Assembly: GCA_900552465.1 (NCBI GenBank)
Contig: URZO01000033.1
Span: 1-38,428 of the forward strand
Origin: an uncultured Parabacteroides sp.
Lineage (GTDB): Bacteria; Bacteroidota; Bacteroidia; Bacteroidales; Tannerellaceae
Direction: 5' to 3'
DNA length: 38,428 bases
Under the pieces are notes generated by a model, which saw only the letters and a list, made by a program, of their open reading frames with translations, searched no databases and was not told where the DNA came from. The position numbers and the translations under genes are program-made. This document shows positions 16,249 to 25,353 of the stretch, in pieces (position 1 is the stretch's first letter; every line of letters starts with the position of its first letter).

Positions 16249-19200
16249 TTAAAAACCTACTTTAAGACCGATTGATATTTTTCTTACGTTCGAGTATAAA
16301 CCTCCGCGAGCATTGGACGGTGCTGATTCCGGGTCAAGTGAATCCATTCCGGTAATCGTGAACAAGTTTTCACCTGTCAGGAATACTTTTACTCGATCCA
16401 GATTGATCTTGCTTAGTAATGCTTTCGGTATGTTATAGCCGATCGTCAGGTTTTTCAAGCGGACATAAGAAGCGTCTTGCAACCAATAAGAAGAGAACTG
16501 GTAGTTGATCTGATCTGCCATTGTAATACGTGGATATGAGGCATTATGGTTGGTCGGTGTCCAACGATCCAGGTGGCGTTCCAAAACTTTACCTCCGTTA
16601 AAGAAAGCATAAGCTGCTTCACCATTAACGTAAGCGTCTACGTCAAATGCTCCTTGGAAGAAGAACGACAAATCAAAATCTTTGTAATATAAATTGGCAC
16701 CTAAACCGGCTGTCCAACTTGGGAATTCTTTACCGATCACTTTACGGTCGTTAGCAGCATCGATTTTTCCGTCACCGTTCAAGTCTTTGTAGCGGATATC
16801 ACCCGGTTGTTCTGTACCGGTACGAGTCGGACCTGCTGCCACTTCTTCAGGAGAATTGAACAGCCCGTCAGCCTCATATCCGTAGTATGAACCGATAGAG
16901 TAGCCTTCCAGGAACCAGAAGTTATCTCTACCATCACCAGGTTCTTTTCCTTCAGTACCTTTTAAGTCTGTTAATTTGTTGTGAACATAGGCAATATTGA
17001 AATTGATGTCATAGCGGAAATCCTTGCTGATAGAATTGTTATGGAAAATACTCAAATCGAATCCGGTATTTTGTACCTGGCCAGCATTCTGTCTGGGGGC
17101 ATCCAGACCAAAGATTCCTTGTACAGGTAAAAGCAACAACATGTCATTAGTCGTTTTCTTATACCCGGCCAGTTCGAATCCTATTTTGTTATTCAAGAAA
17201 GAGGCTTCGATAGCACCTTCGATACTTGTTACTGTCGCCCATTTCAAGTCTTTATTAGCATAGCGACTTTCATAGGCTGTAGAATAAAGGGAATTTCCGA
17301 ACATGTATTTTTCGTAGGCGTATGAAGGTACAGTCAGGTAGGCTTCTTCATCTTTCAACTCTTCGTTACCTGTTTGTCCCCAGCCTGCGCGTAATTTCAA
17401 ATTACTCAACCAATCGATACCCGCATTTTTCATAAATTCTTCCTCAGTGATTCTCCAACCGGCAGAGAAGGCAGGGAAAGTACCCCAGCGGTTACCGGAA
17501 GCAAAACGGGAAGAACCGTCTATACGTACATTGGCTTCGAACAGATATCTATCGGCAAAGCTATACTGGGCACGTCCGAAATATGAACGGTGGGCAATCT
17601 CATATCTTGATTCTTTGTTGGTCTGCGAAGATGCATCCAGTGTGCTCAACGATTCTTGTAATTCGTTATTACCGCCACCTTTTCGTTCAGCCTCAAGGCG
17701 TTTGTAACGCTGATCGATCTGCTCGAAACCGGCCAATAAACCCAAGTCATGTTTACCCCATGTTTCGTTGTAATTGATCAATACCTGGGTCGTGTACCAA
17801 TTCCACCAGGTTTGCTTTTCATACCCTTCGCGAAGTCCTGTTGTGGCTTCGTTTTTAGCGCCATAAACGATCTGTGTTTTGAAACCTTCTTCGCTTCTTT
17901 CATCATTCCGTACTGAAAATAACGCTTTGGCGGTCAGGTTCGGCAGAATATTTACTTGCCCGTATAATGTACCGTTTACCTGTTGGTCCATTGTCCTTCT
18001 GAAGCCGTCACGCCCCAACAGTGCTACCGGATTGTCTTTTCCGTGATACAGGAAATCACCTTCTTCATTACGGACTGCTTCGACCGGGGTTGCACGGTTG
18101 GTAAATTGAGTCATACCGGCAACACTATTCCATCCGTCCATCAGGGTTCCTCTGTAGCCTGAAACATTCAAACCTGCAGAGAACCATTTGTTGATTTGAG
18201 AATCGACGTTGGTACGCGCATTAAAACGTTTGTAGTTGTTGGCATCGATCAAACCATTTTGTTGTGTATAACCGACAGATGCGCTATAACTCGTTTTTTC
18301 GGAACCGCCACTGATGGAAATGTGATGCATTGTCTCAATAGCATTTTTGTTCATGGTCTCTTTATACCAATCGGTATTTGGGTGGCCATAAGGATCTGTT
18401 CCGTTGCGATATAATTCAATGTCTTCATCCGTGAAACGAAGCGGATTGTTCGGATTGTCATTAAGAGTCGCCTCGTTATATAACATGGCATAATCTGCAG
18501 AACCCAGGAATTTAGGACGCATAGTCGGAGTTGACCAACCTACATTTCCCGAATAGCTGACGCGTGCCCGGTCGCCTTTTTTACCTTTCTTCGTTGTGAT
18601 CAAAATAACACCGTTGGCTGCCTGTACACCATAGATGGCTGAAGATGAAGCATCTTTCAATACGGTCAGGCTTTCGATGTCGGAAGGGTCGATCGTGTTC
18701 ATACTACCCGGAACGCCATCTACGATCACTAATGGGCTTGCTGCATTCACGGAGTTCTTACCGCGGATCGTGATTGAACCTGTCTGTGAGCCTGGTCTAC
18801 CGGAGCTTTGGATAGCTGTTACACCCGGCATCTGTCCTGCTAAAGCCGCAGAGACACTGGATACAGGTCTTGTTTCCAGCGTTTCAGCTTTCACCGTTGA
18901 TACGGAACCAGTCAGATTGACTTTTTTCTGTACACCATAACCGACAACAACTACTTCATCCAGCTTCTGTGTGTCTTCTTTTAAGTTAACCTTAATGGAT
19001 TGTTCTCCGTTGTACTTAATTTCCTGGGTGAGGTAACCGATAAAAGAGATTACGATCACATCTCCCTTTTTTACATCCAGAACGAAATTACCATCCATGT
19101 CGGTAACAGTACCGTTAGTAGTACCTTTTACAACAACGGAAGCTCCGGCTACCGGACCAAGTTCGTCTTCCACGATACCTTTCAAACTCGCTTGTTGCTG

Positions 19201-19311
19201 AGAAATGCCAACTTTGGGAGTTGCTGTCTCGTTTGCTGCAAACATCGTTCCTGATGAACAAAGAGCAGCAGACAACAGCATAAAGCTGACTGGTCTTACG
19301 ATTTTCAACAT
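16249..19311 (-). CDS. SusC-family TonB-dependent outer-membrane transporter (locus A)
   Basis: This 1020-residue transporter has a signal peptide (to about residue 25), a carboxypeptidase-regulatory-like domain (about 41-110) and a TonB-box region DEVVVVGYG. The plug domain has SITIRGKNSVNAASPLVIVDG and DIESLTVLKDASSSAIYG. A large beta-barrel follows, ending in IGLKVGF with the terminal aromatic residue needed for assembly. There is no STN domain, so it should not signal to an anti-sigma factor. The first 84 residues are about 88 percent identical to the SusC of locus B, while the later parts differ widely. It is the first gene of locus A, behind a dyad operator. Confidence 0.95.
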   Translation of the reverse strand: MLKIVRPVSFMLLSAALCSSGTMFAANETATPKVGISQQQASLKGIVEDELGPVAGASVVVKGTTNGTVTDMDGNFVLDVKKGDVIVISFIGYLTQEIKYNGEQSIKVNLKEDTQKLDEVVVVGYGVQKKVNLTGSVSTVKAETLETRPVSSVSAALAGQMPGVTAIQSSGRPGSQTGSITIRGKNSVNAASPLVIVDGVPGSMNTIDPSDIESLTVLKDASSSAIYGVQAANGVILITTKKGKKGDRARVSYSGNVGWSTPTMRPKFLGSADYAMLYNEATLNDNPNNPLRFTDEDIELYRNGTDPYGHPNTDWYKETMNKNAIETMHHISISGGSEKTSYSASVGYTQQNGLIDANNYKRFNARTNVDSQINKWFSAGLNVSGYRGTLMDGWNSVAGMTQFTNRATPVEAVRNEEGDFLYHGKDNPVALLGRDGFRRTMDQQVNGTLYGQVNILPNLTAKALFSVRNDERSEEGFKTQIVYGAKNEATTGLREGYEKQTWWNWYTTQVLINYNETWGKHDLGLLAGFEQIDQRYKRLEAERKGGGNNELQESLSTLDASSQTNKESRYEIAHRSYFGRAQYSFADRYLFEANVRIDGSSRFASGNRWGTFPAFSAGWRITEEEFMKNAGIDWLSNLKLRAGWGQTGNEELKDEEAYLTVPSYAYEKYMFGNSLYSTAYESRYANKDLKWATVTSIEGAIEASFLNNKIGFELAGYKKTTNDMLLLLPVQGIFGLDAPRQNAGQVQNTGFDLSIFHNNSISKDFRYDINFNIAYVHNKLTDLKGTEGKEPGDGRDNFWFLEGYSIGSYYGYEADGLFNSPEEVAAGPTRTGTEQPGDIRYKDLNGDGKIDAANDRKVIGKEFPSWTAGLGANLYYKDFDLSFFFQGAFDVDAYVNGEAAYAFFNGGKVLERHLDRWTPTNHNASYPRITMADQINYQFSSYWLQDASYVRLKNLTIGYNIPKALLSKINLDRVKVFLTGENLFTITGMDSLDPESAPSNARGGLYSNVRKISIGLKVGF

Positions 19312-19416
19312 ACTAATTGTTTTTTGTTTTAATAATAGTTAGATATGAATAGGCTTTAAGAGGATCTGTCTCTTTTACAGTTCACACTTACTTGCTTATT
19401 TTTTAGTAATTAGGGC

Positions 19417-19455
19417 CAAAGTTTATGCTTTCACATGCGTAGTTCTTGTAGGACT
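19417..19455 (-). promoter_or_regulatory. candidate operator and promoter of locus A susC
   Basis: The dyad AGTTCTTGTAGGACT (19441-19455, plus-strand reading) extends to a 19-bp palindrome GTAGTTCT-TGT-AGGACTAC with one mismatch. On the minus strand, 20 bases after it, TTTG occurs in AAACTTTG (19424-19417), a 7-of-8 match to the -7 consensus. The dyad takes the place of the -33 box, as in an activator-dependent promoter. It lies 129 bases before the start codon. Confidence 0.65.
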
Positions 19456-19514
19456 ACTACTTATTGTAAAAAAGCATGATACAGGAAAGGTAAAAAGGAA
19501 GATATGTAACGCGA

Positions 19515-19529
19515 AGTTCTTGTAGGACT
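19515..19529 (-). promoter_or_regulatory. second dyad operator copy upstream of locus A
   Basis: This is an exact copy of the 15-bp core AGTTCTTGTAGGACT, 59 bases beyond the proximal copy and in the same orientation. Flanking GCG/CGC extends the dyad to 10-3-10 with two mismatches. No -7 box sits at the matching distance, so it may be an auxiliary site. Confidence 0.6.
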
Positions 19530-20137
19530 ACGCTCTTTGACGCGGCAAATGTAATACATATTTGTTACAATACATGCTTTTTTTTAGAAAAATTTAGCAC
19601 GGTGTCTACAGAACACATTTTAACATCGCCTTTATATCACGTGACAAATATATTAAAATATTTCATTAATGCAAATATTATTTCCTACCTTTTTTCTTAT
19701 TTAGATTCGAAATTAGTTCTTCCAGCCTTGAAAATCTAAATATCGCTTAGTTTTATTTAGCTTGTGTAATTTAATATTTCTATATATTAAGTGTAATTTA
19801 ATATTATCGTTTTTAATCAATGACAGAACTCGAAATGTTAATTAACAATTATATGCTTTTATGCAGTTTACGTGAATATGTTTGTAATATCAGTCTTTCC
19901 CTCTAGACTTATTGTAGCACACTTTTAATTAACATCTACACATAAATCAAGTTTAATGGCTGGAATCGCCAGTTACTTTGGTGATTTGTTAGCAAAAGAG
20001 ACTTACATATACTGTATACTGCTATATTGATTCGTATTATCAAATAAAGCCTGCTCTATGAGATTGAAATAAATTGCTAACAATCAGAATAATGTACGGC
20101 ATATTTTTGTATATTAATGCCGATCTGTTTATTGGTT

Positions 20138-20225
20138 GATAATTATCAGCCGTATGGCTGACGGTTATCAACCATGTGGCTGACAATTATCAGCCATGCG
20201 GCTGACGGTTATCAACATCAAATTA
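20138..20225. repeat. four-unit 22-bp tandem array upstream of locus B
   Basis: Units begin at 20138, 20160, 20182 and 20204, each starting GA and carrying TTATCARCC in the middle. The first three end in GGCT, and the fourth decays after 13 bases. GGCTGA and TCAGCC make each junction an inverted repeat. The period is 22 bases, about two helical turns. Confidence 0.75.
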
Positions 20226-20267
20226 GTTGCCGGGGAAATTTCAAATAGCTGCCGGAGAAAATATTTA
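20224..20267. repeat. 22-bp-period pair with TAGYTGCCGG core
   Basis: TAGTTGCCGGGGAAA at 20224 and TAGCTGCCGGAGAAA at 20246 are 22 bases apart. A weaker TTGCC follows near 20268. The spacing continues that of the neighbouring array with a different sequence. Confidence 0.5.
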
Positions 20268-20312
20268 TTGCCAAATACGAATCAATATAATTGTTCCCAC
20301 CAAATTAATCAT

Positions 20313-20354
20313 AGTCCTACAAGAACTAAGTTCATTAGAGGGAATAAGCCTTTG
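20313..20354 (+). promoter_or_regulatory. candidate operator and promoter of locus B susC
   Basis: AGTCCTACAAGAACT at 20313-20327 is the same 15-bp dyad, read in the direction of locus B transcription as in locus A. TTTG at 20351-20354 follows 23 bases later in AAGCCTTTG, a weak -7 box. No -33 TTG is present. The dyad ends 132 bases before the ATG at 20460. Confidence 0.6.
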
Positions 20355-20355
20355 A

Positions 20356-20400
20356 TAAACACCATACCATGAATGTATTAAGTCTATAAGTCGGTGTTTA
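20356..20400 (+). promoter_or_regulatory. possible leader hairpin of locus B susC
   Basis: TAAACACC (20356-20363) and GGTGTTTA (20393-20400) are perfect complements separated by 29 bases, at the expected 5' end of the message. The rest of the leader, to 20459, is unstructured by eye. Confidence 0.4.
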
Positions 20401-20459
20401 CCACCTCCTTGGATCTTATTCATATAATGACTATTATTATTAAACAAAAAACAGTTAGT

Positions 20460-23400
20460 ATGTTGAAAATCGCAAGACCAGTCAGCTTTTTGCTGTTGTC
20501 CGCTGCTTTATGTTCCTCAGGAACAGTGTTCGCGGCTAATGAGACAGCAACTCCCAAAGTTGGCATTTCTCAGCAACAGAAAAGTTTGAAAGGAACAGTT
20601 AGTGATGTACTGGGCCCCGTGGCCGGTGCTTCGGTAGTCGTAAAAGGTACGACAAACGGTACAGTTACCGACATGGACGGTAATTTCGTACTGGAAGTGA
20701 ATAACGGTGACGTCCTTCAAGTTTCTTTTATCGGGTACGTAACGCAGGAAATTAAGTATGCCGGACAGGCTACTTTGGCTGTAAACTTAGTAGAAGACAC
20801 TCAGAAACTGGAAGAAGTTGTTGTCGTAGGTTATGGTACGCAGAAAAAGATTAACATGACCGGTGCTGTTGCTATGGTGGATAGCAAAGTGTTGGAAAAC
20901 CGTCCTGTACAGAACGTTTCTACAGCTTTGCAAGGTACGATGCCAGGTGTTCAGGTGACTTCAGGCGGTGGCCGTCCCGGACAGGATGGAGGTAAGATCC
21001 GTGTACGTGGGGTCGGGACGTTGAACACGGCTGACCCGTATATTTTGGTGGATGGTATCGAAACCGGAACGATGAACTCGGTCGATCCGAACGATATCGA
21101 AAGTATTTCCGTATTGAAAGATGCTGCTTCTGCTGCTATCTACGGATCGAAGGCTTCCAACGGTGTAATTTTGATTACGACAAAACGTGGTAAGACCGGT
21201 AAGCCCCGTATCTCTTATAACGGTTATGTCGGTTTCCAGAAACCGACGGAAATGATCGACCGTATCAGCTCATACGACTATGCCCGTTTGTATAGCCAGT
21301 CTATGATTGCCGAAGGTCTGAACCCTCGTTTCAATGAAACGGATATTGAGAATTTCAGAAACGGAACTTCTCCTAACACAGACTGGTATGACGAAGCCTA
21401 TCGGACCGGTGTACAGCATTCTCATAATGTAAGTGTGAGCGGCGGTACGGAAAATGCGAAATATATGGGTTCTGTCGGTTATTTGGGACAGACCGGTATC
21501 TTGCCGAATGCGGACAGACAGCAGTTTAACGCCCGTACGAATCTGGATTTGAAACTGAACTCCAGATTAACGGTTCGTTTGAACCTGGCTTATATCAAGA
21601 ATGATTATTCCGACCCAATTTCTTCTTACGCTTCCGGAATAAGAGAAGATGGTAATGCAGATTATTCAGCCAGTTCCGATCAGATTATCCGCCAGTTGAA
21701 CCGTATCGCTCCCTGGATTGTAGGTCGTGCTGATGACGGTACTTATGGTACTATCGGAGATGGTAACCCGCTTGCCTGGTTGGATGCAGACCAGACAGTC
21801 GACCGTAAGAACCAGAACTTCTCCGGTACGTTGTCTGCCGATTATAAGATCATTGATGGCTTGGTTGCAACAGTGACAGGTTCTTATGTCAACAATCAGC
21901 AGCACTACCGTGCTTTCCAAAAGTACATCAAGTATAATCCGAGTAAAGAAACGGAACCTAACCGTGCGGAAGAACGCTTTACCGGTTGGCATCGTGCAAA
22001 TTTCGATGCTTTATTGAATTTCGACAGGCAGTTTGGTGAACATGGTTTGAAGGCTATGGCCGGTTGGCATACGGAAAAGTATGACTATACCTATAACCAA
22101 CAGTTCCGTAAGAATTTCCCGACTAATGATCTGACCGATATGGCTGCCGGAGATGCGGCTACCCAGAAGAACAACGGTTATACACGCGAATTGGCAATGA
22201 TTTCCTGGTTCGGACGTATCAACTATGATTATGCAGGCAAATATTTGTTGGAAGGTAATATCCGTTCGGATGCCTCGTCCCGTTTTGCCGATGGTAACCG
22301 TTGGGGATATTTTCCTTCTTTCTCTGCTGCATGGCGTATCAGTGAAGAAGGTTTTATGGAGAATACGAAAGATTGGTTGAATAACCTGAAGATTCGCGGT
22401 TCATGGGGGTTATTGGGTAACCAGGATGCGTTAAGTGATTACTATCCCTGGATGAATACCTATAATCTGGATGCAAGTTATCCGATAGGAGGCTCTTTGC
22501 AATCCGGTTATTATCAGAAATCATATAAGTTGTCCACCATTTCATGGGAAAAATCCCGTACATGGGGTCTTGGTTTTGATGCAACAGTCAATAACAAGAT
22601 TAATGTGACATTCGACTATTATGATCGCAGGACGACCGGTATCATTATGGACGTTCCGGTTCCGGCTGAATTCGGATTGAATGCTTATAAAGATAATGTA
22701 GGCGAAATGTCCAACCGTGGTGTCGAAGTGATCCTGAGCTATAACAACAAATGGGGCGATTGGTCGTTCGGTGCAACCGGAAACTTTGCTTATAACAAAA
22801 ACGAACTGTTGGATTTGGGATTGAGCCCGGATGCAGGAGGTGTAACGGCAGATCCGAACAATGGAAATAAGGTTCGCCAGATCGGTGAGGCGTTGAATAC
22901 CTATCGCGTTTACAAGGCAAACGGTTTCTTCGAATCGGATGAAGCTGCTCAGGCTTGGATGGATAAATATTCCACACAGCCGGGTTATCCGTTCGGTACT
23001 AAGAAGTTTAAAGGTGGTGACCTGATCTATCAGGATGCAAACGGAGATGGTAAAATGACGGCTGATGACCGTATCTTGGCAGGTTCTTCTGATCCTAAAT
23101 TTACATTCGGTTTGAATCTGAACGCTGCCTATAAAGGTTTCGATTTGTCTATGTTGTTTACGGGTGCAGCAGGTGTACACCGTTTGATTAATCAGGAAGT
23201 AACAGGCTATTTCGGTGGTGACGACTCTCATCCGGCAACTGCCTGGTTGGATGCCTGGACACCGGAAAACAAGAATGCTACGATGCCACGTGTGGCGTAT
23301 GATGTGACATCTCCGAGTCTTTCGTCCAATGTCATTTCTACATTCTGGGTGCAGAACTCCAGCTATTTGCGTATGAAAAACCTGCAGTTCGGTTATACAC

Positions 23401-23579
23401 TTCCGAAGAATGTGATAAAATCGATTGGAATTGAAAACGTTCGTTTCTACTACTCTGTAGAAAACCTGTTTACAATCCATAATATGCTTGTCAACATCGA
23501 TCCGGAAGTAGGAGATGAACGTGGATCCAGCTTCCCGCTGACTCAAACACATGCTTTTGGTGTGAATGTGACATTCTGA
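20460..23579 (+). CDS. SusC-family TonB-dependent outer-membrane transporter (locus B)
   Basis: This 1039-residue transporter has a signal peptide, a carboxypeptidase-regulatory-like domain (about 41-110), a TonB-box region EEVVVVGYG, a plug domain (KIRVRGVGTLNTADPYILVDG, DIESISVLKDAASAAIYG) and a long barrel ending GVNVTF. There is no STN domain. ATG 20460 is chosen because the locus A SusC begins with the same residues and the same A-rich leader. The in-frame start at 20394 would add 22 residues before the signal peptide. It works with the SusD that follows and needs TonB-ExbB-ExbD energy. Confidence 0.95.
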   Translation: MLKIARPVSFLLLSAALCSSGTVFAANETATPKVGISQQQKSLKGTVSDVLGPVAGASVVVKGTTNGTVTDMDGNFVLEVNNGDVLQVSFIGYVTQEIKYAGQATLAVNLVEDTQKLEEVVVVGYGTQKKINMTGAVAMVDSKVLENRPVQNVSTALQGTMPGVQVTSGGGRPGQDGGKIRVRGVGTLNTADPYILVDGIETGTMNSVDPNDIESISVLKDAASAAIYGSKASNGVILITTKRGKTGKPRISYNGYVGFQKPTEMIDRISSYDYARLYSQSMIAEGLNPRFNETDIENFRNGTSPNTDWYDEAYRTGVQHSHNVSVSGGTENAKYMGSVGYLGQTGILPNADRQQFNARTNLDLKLNSRLTVRLNLAYIKNDYSDPISSYASGIREDGNADYSASSDQIIRQLNRIAPWIVGRADDGTYGTIGDGNPLAWLDADQTVDRKNQNFSGTLSADYKIIDGLVATVTGSYVNNQQHYRAFQKYIKYNPSKETEPNRAEERFTGWHRANFDALLNFDRQFGEHGLKAMAGWHTEKYDYTYNQQFRKNFPTNDLTDMAAGDAATQKNNGYTRELAMISWFGRINYDYAGKYLLEGNIRSDASSRFADGNRWGYFPSFSAAWRISEEGFMENTKDWLNNLKIRGSWGLLGNQDALSDYYPWMNTYNLDASYPIGGSLQSGYYQKSYKLSTISWEKSRTWGLGFDATVNNKINVTFDYYDRRTTGIIMDVPVPAEFGLNAYKDNVGEMSNRGVEVILSYNNKWGDWSFGATGNFAYNKNELLDLGLSPDAGGVTADPNNGNKVRQIGEALNTYRVYKANGFFESDEAAQAWMDKYSTQPGYPFGTKKFKGGDLIYQDANGDGKMTADDRILAGSSDPKFTFGLNLNAAYKGFDLSMLFTGAAGVHRLINQEVTGYFGGDDSHPATAWLDAWTPENKNATMPRVAYDVTSPSLSSNVISTFWVQNSSYLRMKNLQFGYTLPKNVIKSIGIENVRFYYSVENLFTIHNMLVNIDPEVGDERGSSFPLTQTHAFGVNVTF

Positions 23580-23617
23580 TAAGAACGATTATTTAAGATT
23601 AAAATAAAGAATAAAAT

Positions 23618-25258
23618 ATGAAACGTATATTAGTATATATGCTGGCCGGGATGGCATTGGTCGGAACTTCCTGTTCGGACTTTTTGGATACGATTCCTCA
23701 TGACGCATTGTCTCCCAGCACAACTTGGAAGACAGAAGCAGATGCTGAAAAGTTTTTGATCGGTTGTTATGATGGCTGGGCAGATGAAACGGGAATTTTT
23801 TATTGGGATTGTGCATCCGATTTCGGTTTTAATTTCCACGTCCACGAAAATTATCGAAATATTGGTAATGGTAGTATGACTGCCAGTAACCAGGTTGCAG
23901 ACTATTATAAATTCGGCATGATCCGTCGTTGTAACGACTTCCTGACCAACATCCAGAATGTTGAATTTGCAGATGCAAAGGCAAAAGACAATATGATTGC
24001 ACAGGTGAAAACGATTCGTGCTTACAACTATTTTAATATGAACTGGTTGTATGGCGGTGTGCCTATCATCGAGTCTTACGAAACGGCTGAAGAAGCACAA
24101 GTTCCCCGTAATACGGAAGAAGAGGTTAAAAAGTTTGTCTATGACGAACTGGATGCTGCCATTCCGATGTTAGACGATGCTCCTGCTGCAAGCGGTTATA
24201 TCGCTAAGGGTACGGCTCTGGCTATCAAGATGCGTTCCGCTCTCTATTATGCCGACTATCAGCGTGCGAAAGAGGCTGCTAAGGCTATCATGGACTTAGG
24301 ACAGTATGAATTGGACCCGAGTTATGAAAATTTGTTTATGGTTAGCGGACAGAATTCAAAAGAAATCATTGCCGCTGTACAACATGACGAAAACCTGTAT
24401 GCAGACGGAATGGTCGGTACAATGTATAACAACGCCGATGGCGGTTGGTCTTCCATGGTTCCTTCCAAGAATCTGGTGGATGCATACGAAATGAGTAACG
24501 GTTTGACAAAAGAGGAAGCCGGTAGCGGTTATGACGCTGCTCATCCGTTTGCAAATCGTGACCCGCGTATGGCAATGACAGTTCTTTATCCGGGTATGGA
24601 TTGGGTTGGCATCAGTGGAAAAACAGTCCTCAATACATTGGATAAAGAAATAGATGATCCGGAGAAACCAGGTGAAAAGAAAACGAATCCGAATCATCCG
24701 GGTACAGCCAATAACTCATCAAAGACTGGTTTGACTTGGGCTAAATATTTGAATCCGATGGCTCAGTATGGAGATATCTGGTCAACGAAGGCGCAACCGA
24801 TCCTTTTCCGGTATGCAGAAGTTTTGCTGACGTATGCGGAAGCAGAGAATGAGTTGAACGGTCCGTCTGCTGAGGTGTACACTCTGTTGAACCGGATTCG
24901 TACCCGCGCCGGAATGCCGGATGTAGATCAGAACAAATACGGTTCGAAAGAAACGTTGCGTGAACTGATCCGTCGGGAACGTTCTATCGAGTTGGCTGGT
25001 GAAGGTCTTCGCCGTGCAGACATCCTTCGTTGGAAAGATGCAAGCGGCAAGATGGTGGCTGAAACCGTGTTGAACGCTCCGTTGGAAAGCTTCACGGGAA
25101 CAATCAACTATGCTGAAACCGATCCGTATAAACGTGCGGTTATCGGTGGTGTGGAACTGGTTGAAGGCCGTACTTTCGCTCCTCACAACCGCTATCTGCC
25201 GATCAAGCAGGATGCACTTGATAAGAATAAGAATCTGAAACAGAATACAGGTTATTAA
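23618..25258 (+). CDS. SusD-family glycan-binding lipoprotein (locus B)
   Basis: This 546-residue surface lipoprotein has a lipobox ending GTSC (C19) and the start SDFLDTIPHDALSPSTTWKT. The helical N-terminal part includes IRAYNYFNMNWLYGGVPI. The C-terminal family motifs are LLTYAEAENELNG, RIRTRAGMPDV, LIRRERSIELAGEGLRRADILRW (split by a few residues) and RYLPIKQDALDKN. It forms the lid of the preceding SusC. It starts 38 bases after susC and is followed by a strong hairpin before the enzyme genes. Confidence 0.95.
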   Translation: MKRILVYMLAGMALVGTSCSDFLDTIPHDALSPSTTWKTEADAEKFLIGCYDGWADETGIFYWDCASDFGFNFHVHENYRNIGNGSMTASNQVADYYKFGMIRRCNDFLTNIQNVEFADAKAKDNMIAQVKTIRAYNYFNMNWLYGGVPIIESYETAEEAQVPRNTEEEVKKFVYDELDAAIPMLDDAPAASGYIAKGTALAIKMRSALYYADYQRAKEAAKAIMDLGQYELDPSYENLFMVSGQNSKEIIAAVQHDENLYADGMVGTMYNNADGGWSSMVPSKNLVDAYEMSNGLTKEEAGSGYDAAHPFANRDPRMAMTVLYPGMDWVGISGKTVLNTLDKEIDDPEKPGEKKTNPNHPGTANNSSKTGLTWAKYLNPMAQYGDIWSTKAQPILFRYAEVLLTYAEAENELNGPSAEVYTLLNRIRTRAGMPDVDQNKYGSKETLRELIRRERSIELAGEGLRRADILRWKDASGKMVAETVLNAPLESFTGTINYAETDPYKRAVIGGVELVEGRTFAPHNRYLPIKQDALDKNKNLKQNTGY

Positions 25259-25291
25259 TAGTACTCTGATCTATTAATAGTATTTTAGAGA

Positions 25292-25322
25292 GGGGTATAT
25301 TGGATATTTTCCAATATATCCC
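25292..25322 (+). terminator. hairpin after susD of locus B, possible attenuator
   Basis: GGGGTATATTGGA pairs with TCCAATATATCCC over 13 pairs, one of them G-U, with a 5-base loop. TTTCCTTTG follows. It lies between susD and the GH2 gene, the same place as the locus A hairpin. It also shows that the open-frame start at 25300 is too early. Confidence 0.75.
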
Positions 25323-25353
25323 TTTCCTTTGCATAGAAAAACACTTGAATGGC

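Larger units (their letters stand above)
19312..20459. other. long divergent control region between the two susC genes
   Basis: No gene is visible in these roughly 1150 AT-rich bases. The region holds three copies of a 15-bp dyad, two candidate promoters, a 22-bp tandem array, a second 22-bp-period pair, a 10-bp inverted repeat (19698-19707 with 19733-19742) and a 15-bp direct repeat (GTGTAATTTAATATT at 19764 and 19791). The stretch 19830-20130 shows no clear element. Confidence 0.75.

Noticed and set aside
20138..20267. CRISPR array
   Set aside because: The units are contiguous 22-bp imperfect copies with no spacers, and no cas gene is nearby. The same holds for the 23-bp arrays at 7057 and 31291.
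19515..20327. Invertible promoter between the inverted copies of the 15-bp site
   Set aside because: The copies are inverted and could serve as crossover sites, but no recombinase gene is in the window. Their fixed distance from each start codon fits operators better. Only long-read data could show inversion.
25300..25353. N-terminal extension of the locus B GH2
   Set aside because: It lies in the hairpin after susD, and the lipoprotein signal begins only at ATG 25354.
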